Source of the DNA: Patella vulgata | Taxonomy: Eukaryota; Mollusca; Gastropoda; Patellidae | Assembly (NCBI RefSeq): GCF_932274485.2 | Contig: NC_065879.2 | Span: forward strand, 63,013,459 to 63,077,458 | Reading direction: 5' to 3' | Length of the DNA stretch: 64,000 nucleotides | Shown here: positions 56,760-64,000 of the stretch, piece after piece | Layout: each line of letters starts with the position of its first letter | How positions within the stretch are numbered: the first letter of the stretch is position 1 | The notes under the pieces: model-generated | Told to the model about the DNA's origin: nothing | Databases searched by the model: none | What the model saw: the letters and a program-made list of their open reading frames with translations, nothing else | Program-made: the position numbers and the translations under genes

Positions 56760-58687
56760 ATTGGAAACATATCCTTTTTTCTATTTTGTACCTGTAAAAT
56801 AATATACGATTTATCATTTTATATAGCGTATTTCTACTAGTTAATGTTCGGTTTTGATGAATTGCTAAGGTTGCCACAAGTTAAATATGTGCAGAAGTTA
56901 GAAACACCAAGATGTACTCTATAAAGCACAATTTACAGTCAGTTTTTCAAAAGAAATATTGCGACTGTTCGGAGAGAACCCCACCGGACCCCTGCCGTTA
57001 CGAAGCAAGGATCACTCCGCCCCTGGCGTATCATTAGGTGCATTTCTGATTATTTTTTGTCTAGTGTCCATTGCTGATGAAAAACAGTATTGTTGTGGCA
57101 ATCACAAGAACTTGTGAAATGAATAACAGTCAATCTTATCGGAAATTAATTTTTGAACCCCATTTTGAAGTCAGTAACTCTGAAAAGTTTATTTTTGAAG
57201 GAATATCCAAAAGAATAAAAATCAATTCTTTAAATGACATCTAGAAGCAAGGTTAACTATTCATAACAAAACACATAATAGAGAAGTAGTTATATCCATA
57301 TATAGCCTACCTTGTGTTGTGTTTTGTTAAGAAGAACAAAAATCACCATATTGGATTCTATTTTCATTGTCGTTTTAAATTTACCCCATCTTGGCTAATC
57401 ATAATTAGTTTTTTTTTGATAGAAATGGAACTCTGCAACCTAAAATCCCTTAGCCTATAGGCTATAAGACATATTACAAGTCATATCTAACGGAAGTAAA
57501 CAAAAATATGATTATTACTTAAAATTCTGACGTTTGGGATTTCATTATGGTGGCCATTTTGCATTTCTGCCATCATCGATTCTTGAATTTTATTTTTGAG
57601 ATCAGAATTGAACACAGCGACACCGGAAACCATATAAATGACATGCAAAGGAAATAATGATGATTAGGCCCAACTTAAAATCCGCCATTTTGGCTGCCAT
57701 CTTTAAACTCAGAGACATCGAAAACCTTATAGCTAAAAGTCACCTTACGAAATAGCTGGCATTTTTAGGGCTTTTTTTTAGTCCAATTCGTTATTTCAGC
57801 ACATTTCGTCTCTATCACCATGTGTTTGAAGAATTTAAAAAAAAGAGCTATTCTCCCACCACTAAAACACACTGATAACGAAATAACGCTCTCCGAAACT
57901 TGTTGAAGACCGGCACATTGAATTGGGTATGAGTTTTCGTGAAAAATTAATAAAAGTTTCATAATAAATATATTTTTCACTTTAGTTCGCATAGACAGCT
58001 TCATTCAGATCTTTATTTCATAGAAATTGACAGAAAACTATAGCAGGTAGGATAAAATTGAAATAACGTCGGCGGTCATCTTTGATGACGTCATAGGAAA
58101 TAACCTACCACGTGGTGAGTGTCCACCCAAGTCCAAAATACTTACTAAGCCACCTACTAAACATTTCTTCAAAAAAATTCTCCCTACTCAAACTTTCTAC
58201 AGAATCATAGTCAGATCCAGGACTAGTACGGCGAAAGGCGACTTACATCAGTAGATGACGCTAGAGGAATTTTAATTGAGATGAAAAAAAACAAACCTTT
58301 CTTTCTTTATTATCATCTTGCCTGAGTAATCTTTTGCTGCACATTAAACGCAACAATTAGGTTGCAACAATGTGGAGGCAGGCTGCAAAACCAATGATCG
58401 AACAAGATGACCCTGCGATACAAGGCTGGAATGAAGATTTCCAATGTGAATTGGTATCTGAAGCATTGCCAAGGATATATGCGAGCTGTTGATTAGCCAT
58501 CAAGAAGTTATCTATCCCGCTCATATTATGAAGTTTGATTTTGAATCTTCTGATGAAGACTAAGAATAAGCTAATATCTAAACATGTCTCTGATTTACTG
58601 TGGGGGTTTTTATGGACAGTTTCAGATCTCTCGCAAAGTACCATTATAATTTAATATTTGGAATGACGAAATTGGTACTGAACGAAA
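56760..58687. other. non-coding stretch, nothing recognised as a gene
   Basis: It contains scattered GGCCATTTTG/CCGCCATTTTGG segments at 57540-57700 and the segment shared with 54.7 kb near 58405-58455. Open frames at 57765-58004 and 58357-58644 have no recognisable content. Confidence 0.4.
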
Positions 58688-58872
58688 AGCAATCTGATTA
58701 AAATACAGATGTATATTTCGTTTCGTTTTTCTTATACTTTCGATGGCCTACACCACATAAAGATCTGACCAGTTGTACTGGGAGGTCGCGTCAGGGGTCA
58801 TATGAGCGGCTTTTGACCTATGACGTCAGATATTGATTAATCAATCAGCGTTGACGTTTCTAGGGGTTTACC
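58688..58872 (-). repeat. dispersed repeat R4, minus-strand copy
   Basis: Reverse complement of 44328-44512, including the palindrome ATTGATTAATCAAT and GACGTCA. Confidence 0.88.
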
Positions 58873-59656
58873 CACAGTTTACCCACAGATCAAGCCAAGA
58901 ACTCGCCGTAACAGACCGTTTCATTGGCTAATACCTCACATCAACTAGACCGCCTGTTATATAAAAACTCTTCCAGATCCTAGTGTTATGAAGACAAGTA
59001 AAACGAAATTTTGAACTATAGAAAACGGAACGATATAGCATTTGTGTTTTAATCAGATTGAACAAAAAAGCTAACAAGAAAACACCTTTCAGGTCAATTT
59101 TTCGGAATCTACGCAAAAATCTGGTCTAGAAAATCTTCAGCCACCGGACTATATGTATACTCTAAACAAACCAGTGTTTGTATTTTGTATTTATTTAACA
59201 ATACATGTATTTCAAATGAATTGCATTTATTTCTTTGTAAGCGTACTAATGTATCTTTATATTATTTTGAATATCTAAATTAAATAGATTTATTTTCTTC
59301 TTGATATTACCACTGCCTCTGGCAACTACTCATTAACGTAATGCAGACAAGAATACTTGCATCGATAGCGCGATGACATAGCACGAAACAGGAGGAGAGG
59401 GGGGGGGGGATATCCTCATATTATGCTAGAATAAAAGTTGAATATAGAATTTGAGACCATATCGGTCAATTCTGACTGAAATAGTGGCATTTAATGTTAA
59501 CATTGATTTGTATTGACTATACCTTGCTAGCTTTATGGATGTTGGACAATTATAATAGTTCTTCTATCTTTTTTTATCTTTTCTTTTGAATATTTGAATG
59601 TGCCTTGCTCGCTGAGTTATAGTACTCCTAGTTGCTGATATTGAACACAGAATCAA
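58873..59656. other. non-coding stretch with a G-run
   Basis: A G-run lies at about 59398-59409. No gene seen. Confidence 0.4.
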
Positions 59657-59657
59657 C

Positions 59658-59878
59658 CAGGGGTTTGGATGGCCGAATGGTTAGCACGTGCGTGCTGTTT
59701 CATAAGGTCTGTCATTGAGTCAACTGGCGGGGTTTCGATTCGCCCGGGGTACTTGACAAGGAGTGGGTTGCCTGTCCAACCTCCGGGTCCTCCTGTTTCC
59801 TCCCACTGCTAAAGACCCCTACGTGCAAGAGAATTATTTAAATAAAATTGAACCATGTGTTAGTTCCAAAATGACCAT
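59658..59878 (+). repeat. SINE family A, 3'-shortened, with 9 bp target duplication
   Basis: AGAATCAAC at 59649-59657 and 59879-59887. The head is TTGGATGGCCGAATGGTTAG with the B-box GGTTTCGATTCGCCC. The copy stops at TTCCAAAATGACC, before the usual GTTAAACCCC tail and (CT)n. Confidence 0.88.
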
Positions 59879-59887
59879 AGAATCAAC

Positions 59888-60140
59888 AACCAAGTAAAAT
59901 GGGTGTAATCACACAAAGGGTCACAGGTGCTATAGTTATGGTTAAAATTTACATAATACAGTATTTGTATTGACAAGAGTCAATAATCCAAAATGAACTG
60001 GTATACATAAACAGGTAGGGAGGATACAGTGGCAGTTAGGATCCTCTACTCGAGTAACAAATCTACTCCACAACCAATGGTTTGGATTCGTGTCGTATTT
60101 ATGATAATTACGAATTTCTCACCGGAAACCAGCTCTAATA
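59888..60140. other. non-coding stretch, nothing recognised
   Basis: Short spacer between the SINE and the minisatellite. Confidence 0.4.
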
Positions 60141-60144
60141 CTTG

Positions 60145-60500
60145 CAGGTCATACAGCATTCAAACCCCCGTTACATGTCGTGCAGCACTCTAAGTCCCCG
60201 TTACATGCCATGTAGCACTCTAACGCCGTTACAAGACATACAACATTCTAACCTCGTTACGTGTCATACATCATTCTAACACCCTTACAAGTCGTACAAC
60301 ATTCTAACACCGTACATGCCATACAGCATTCTAACCTCGTTGCGTGTCATACAGCATTCTAACACCGTACATGCCATACATCATTCTAACCTCGTTACAA
60401 TTACATGTCATACAGCATTCAACACCGTACATGCCATGCAGCATTCTAACCTCGTTGCGTGTCATACAACATTCTAACACCGTTATAAGTCATTCTCTTA
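60145..60500 (+). repeat. ~26-28 bp minisatellite
   Basis: Units of CATACAGCATTCTAACCTCG then TTACATGT, with CACCGTACATGC variants, about 13 copies, some arranged as two-unit alternations. Confidence 0.92.
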
Positions 60501-60951
60501 AGAATGTCGACGTATGTGCTTCCCTTAGATAGGAAATCGTCACTCCGCTTTTGAAGAAAGCTACCCTGGATACTTAAAAAATACAGACTGGTGTCAAATT
60601 TATCTTACATTTAAAAAATGATCGGGAAAGATGTGGTTAGTCGCTTCTAGGAACATCTATTCGAGAATAACCCAACTGAACAGAATCTTCCCTCCTTCGT
60701 GTGTAGTATGAATGTTTATAAATCAGTTCAACTAATGGTTTTGAATCCCGCCCTGTTCACAACATACATTTCTACAATGGAGGATATCTATGCGGACGAC
60801 ACGAAACTTTATTTAGAACTTGACCTCTCTCCAAAAACCAACACCACGGACACAGAAAACTGCATCGAGAAAGTAAGTACTGTGGATGCACTGTGGAGAG
60901 CATACCCATTGTTAACAAGAAAAACATTGATCTAAATCCTGCAACTATTAG

Positions 60952-61257
60952 GGAGAGAGAGTGCGTGTGTGTTTATTGAGAGAGAGAAATTAATGAGGTT
61001 CAACGCCCACTCGACACAAACTAGGTCATTTCTAGACGAACACATGGTTTATTTTTATTTCAATACATCGCTTGCGCGTAGGGGTCATTAGCAGTGGCAG
61101 GAAACCGGAGGAACTGGAGAAAACCCACGTGGTTGGACAGGCGACCCTAGTCCTTGTCACGTACAACCGGGGAATCGAAACCACGCCAGTTCTCTCAATG
61201 ACAGACCTTATGATACAGCGCGCACGAGCTAACCATTCGGCCATCCATCCCCCTTGA
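60952..61257 (-). repeat. SINE family A, near full-length, inside the LINE fragment
   Basis: AACTATTAG (60943-60951) and AACCATTAG (61258-61266) form a one-mismatch target duplication. The copy runs from (GA)n through CCCACTCGACACAAACTAGG, GCTTGCGCGTAGGGGTCATT and GGAATCGAAACCACGCC to CTAACCATTCGGCCATCC. Confidence 0.92.
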
Positions 61258-61510
61258 AACCATTAGAAATACAAATATTCTGCCAACAGATTTTGTTAGA
61301 AAACAACTAAATTATTGATTACTGCTTTTGTTATGTTAACTCTTGATTGTAACGCATACTGTATTCTTTACCAAAATACCTACTTGACCAACAGCTGCTA
61401 TAATTATATCCAGGATTAAACCACCTGAACATATTGCACCCATTTTAAAAGATCTGCTTCGGCGACTAATTAATCACGCAATAAATTTTATGAGCAATAC
61501 CATATTACTT

Positions 61511-61636
61511 ATGTACTTAGATCTGTGTATAGTAGGAACCCTGCGACTCACCATTTATATAGAATAATGTATTTTATCATTTAAGATATAAATGTACTTA
61601 ATATATGCTTGTAGAAATCTGACGTAAATAAAGTGT

Positions 61637-61665
<29 letters not shown>
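61511..61665 (+). repeat. retroposed sequence with poly-A and 13-15 bp target duplication
   Basis: AATACCATATTACTT precedes it (61496-61510) and follows the A-run (61666-61680). The insert is about 129 bp of unknown sequence, AATAAA at 61627-61632, then about 28 A. This is the signature of LINE-mediated retroposition of a polyadenylated transcript end. The source transcript is unknown. The pure A-run suggests a recent event. Confidence 0.85.
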
Positions 61666-61670
<5 letters not shown>

Positions 61671-61890
61671 CATATTACTTCCTTAACTGATATTCCAGAT
61701 AGAACTTTACGTCCATCCAATAGTAATCAGTAGTTGGATTGTAGTAGCTAACCTTGTAGAAAGATCGCGTGTCCATGCTGCTCTAAATGAGTGGAATAAA
61801 TTATACCAATAATTTTCCAGAAGAGCTCAAATATGTCAATTTTTAAGAAACGTCTAAAAAGGAATATTTTAGAATTAATTATCAAAATTT

Positions 61891-62570
61891 CTTACGTTTT
61901 TGTTGATTCTGATAACAATGATTGCTTGTTGTTGTCCACCTGTACTTTGGTCCAATAAAGAATAATAATTGTGTATATCAAGAAATCAAAGAACAGATAT
62001 ACAAGTCGCAAAATAATAAAAGTTGAAATAGTCTTCCACACAGATCGAATATAAAGCAATAACTGAAGGCAGTGGATTACAATAAGTAAAAATATAATTA
62101 AACAAAAATGTTTCAACGCCTATATGTACGGTGCCTCATAAGTAACACGGTTATTATAATGTATAAATCAAAATTAATCTGCATGTTTAAGGGTGTGGTA
62201 ATTATAATTTATATCGAGGTACTACTTTCATAGAACAAACCCCCATAAGAACCTAATCTTTCCAATTTGATTAAAATCAGATGTTCATTCCGTTTTGTTT
62301 TATATTTTATAATGTACTATATTAATATCTGACATATTTTGATTTTTACTAATCAAATCAGCTGTATTGATATACAGGGCTGTATGTTGTAGTGAATTAT
62401 GGGAATGATTCTGGCTGTTGTGGTGAATTATGAGAATTATTCTGCGTGTTTATGTAGTATGGAATACAATTGTCTGTAGTATGGAATACAAAGCGTTACT
62501 CTGCCTGACAAACATTGTGGTGCCATTAATGTGTAGTTTGCTGATTTGCGAGGTAGGTAATGTAAACAGA
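61891..62570. other. non-coding stretch, nothing recognised
   Basis: Short local echoes such as GTAGTATGGAATACAA twice near 62455-62490. No gene seen. Confidence 0.4.
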
Positions 62571-62572
62571 AG

Positions 62573-63097
62573 ATACGTACAATAATCCAGAATCGATAAA
62601 ACAAAGGAATTAACCAGCATCATCTTTGCAATGTCTTTATCAATAAATGGGCGCAGTTTTCCGAAAAGTACACAGGTGGATTTTTTTTTTACTAATTGGG
62701 TTAATTTAATTGAAAGGTATTGGAAAACTTTCGGGGATGGTGTCCAACCTTAATGAAATAGATTTCCAAATAGATTAAAACTATAAAAAATATATTTTCT
62801 GTTAAGAAATCTCTTAAAACCGAACATTTAAAATATACGTACAATAATCCAGAATCGATAAAACAAAGGAATTAACCAGCATCATCTTTGCAATGTCTTT
62901 ATCAATAAATGGGCGCAGTTTTCCGAAAAGTACACAGGTGGATTTTTTTTTTACTAATTGGGTTAATTTAATTGAAAGGTATTGGAAAACTTTCGGGGAT
63001 GGTGTCCAACCTTAATGAAATAGATTTCCAAATAGATTAAAACTATAAAAAATATATTTTCTGTTAAGAAATCTCTTAAAACCGAACATTTAAAATA
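62573..63097 (+). repeat. 262 bp tandem duplication, apparently identical units
   Basis: ATACGTACAATAATCCAGAA starts at 62573 and 62835. Both units run through GGGCGCAGTTTTCCGAAAAG and GGGGATGGTGTCCAACC to CCGAACATTTAAAAT. I see no difference between the units. Confidence 0.95.
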
Positions 63098-63099
63098 TA

Positions 63100-64000
63100 T
63101 TTACTTTTAATTTTTGATAGTAACTATTACTGTGTGTTACTTTGTCTATTGTGTAAGTGCATACCTTTTTTGTGCATTCCTTAAAGGTTTAATTTATGTA
63201 GAGCTTGTGTTATTTCATCTTTTATAGATTTTATGCAGAGAGTGCACCCGAGCATATAATTATATTATAATTATATTGCTAAAGGACCATATATCATTTT
63301 AGAATAGTTTTAAAACTCATTTAATATTCACAGATGTTTAGTGATTTTACATGATTTATATTACTAATATTTATATTCTATGATAATGACTCGTGTTATA
63401 TTGCAAATTTGTGTAAAATAAGGAAAACAAATGGTACGTCGTTTCAACCCGTCGACGGATGTTGGGTTCTATAGGTACATATAGAAAAACAATCATAAGT
63501 ATTTTTTTTAAAAATGGCGCTGTCATCTATGAGCTACCGTACACATACTATTACAAAAAAATAAACCAAGGAACATGCATGTATGTTAAACACGTTCTAT
63601 GAAGAGAGCAGGACGACGACAAGATGACACATTCTTAATACCGGAAAGATTGAGGACGCACGTGATCCATAATAAATAGATTGTGGGTGAAGATAAAGGA
63701 AATAACTAACAGTACAATGGCCACATTTGGTTACTAATTAATTAAAGAGCGTACGAACATGAACGTAAGCTTTAGTTAAAGTATACACATTTTATAGTGC
63801 AATAGGAAGAAATGTCGTCAATTTCTGCGAGAAATATTCATCCGTCTTCCCTCTTTAGTGCAACAGATAACTGCATAACATCATTATCAAAATTGACAGA
63901 AATAGTTCTTGAGGACTACTCTTTTCAAAAAGCCCATTAGCCTTTCTAAAATCCAAAATGGCGACTATTTTCAAGATGGCCACACTTTCCGCCAACCAAT
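63100..64000. other. non-coding stretch, nothing recognised
   Basis: AT-rich to the end of the window, with a short AAAATGGCGACTATTTTCAA stretch at about 63955. Confidence 0.4.

Larger units (their letters stand above)
60690..61890 (+). pseudogene. CR1/L2-like LINE fragment with nested insertions
   Basis: ALFTTYISTMEDIYADDTKL then YLELDL (60750-60830) carries the RT YADD catalytic motif. After a SINE, a distant C-terminal part appears: TVFFTKIPT and PPEHIAPILKDLL (61360-61460), matching the family LQNSAARVI..RTRK.EHI.PILK.LHWLP region. After a poly-A insertion come RSRVHAALNEWNKLY and NFPEELKYVNF (61765-61850), the family A.P.LWN.LPEELR motif. Most of the palm-to-thumb region and the N-terminus are deleted, with stops in between. 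It is an old dead copy, different from the other two LINEs. Confidence 0.75.

Noticed and set aside
57765-58644. Two minus-strand frames of 79 and 95 residues
   Set aside because: No recognisable family, no splice context, and part overlaps a dispersed repeat shared with 54.7 kb.

Overview
This window is intron- and repeat-rich, AT-rich animal nuclear DNA with one well-supported protein-coding gene and many transposable-element relics. It has no bacterial gene packing and no tRNA, rRNA or CRISPR array. Several signs suggest a lophotrochozoan, most likely a mollusc: tRNA-derived SINEs with long conserved bodies, a Penelope-like element with a GIY-YIG nuclease, and abundant Tc1/mariner and TTAA-flanked elements. 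That assignment is inference; the species cannot be read from the sequence. I saw no retrovirus, LTR element, Polinton or toxin gene.

Layout. 1-5.5 kb: non-coding, with a 705 bp Tc1-like deletion derivative (copy A) and a SINE. 5.5-9.7 kb: a ~40 bp minisatellite split by a 3.56 kb element with very long inverted repeats and a TTAA target duplication. 10-14 kb: a LINE tail and a 5'-truncated Penelope-like element. 14.6-20.9 kb: minisatellites, hairpins, SINEs and a 1.24 kb composite repeat. 22.6-26.1 kb: a mariner relic, a small inverted-repeat element, and Tc1-like copy B carrying a LINE and a SINE. 27.4-31.6 kb: an L1/Tx1-like LINE holding Tc1-like copy C (itself holding a SINE and a TTAA MITE) and a second TTAA MITE. 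32.8-33.3 kb: another mariner relic. 34.0 kb: a possible first coding exon. 34.9-36.2 kb: a nine-unit tandem array of about 137-173 bp. 41.2-42.3 kb: a broken Tc1 transposase. 43-50 kb: dispersed repeats. 50.5-53.7 kb, minus strand: the host gene, an MFS sugar transporter of the NaGLT1/MFSD4 type, three coding exons, 456 residues. 54-64 kb: duplications, a perfect 34 bp palindrome, a LINE fragment with a nested SINE and a poly-A retrocopy, and a 262 bp tandem duplication.

The main lesson is stratigraphy. Three copies of one Tc1-like derivative act as mutual empty-site references, so several SINE and MITE insertions can be dated relative to one another inside this window. The transporter is the only gene whose product can be named; its introns also contain SINEs.
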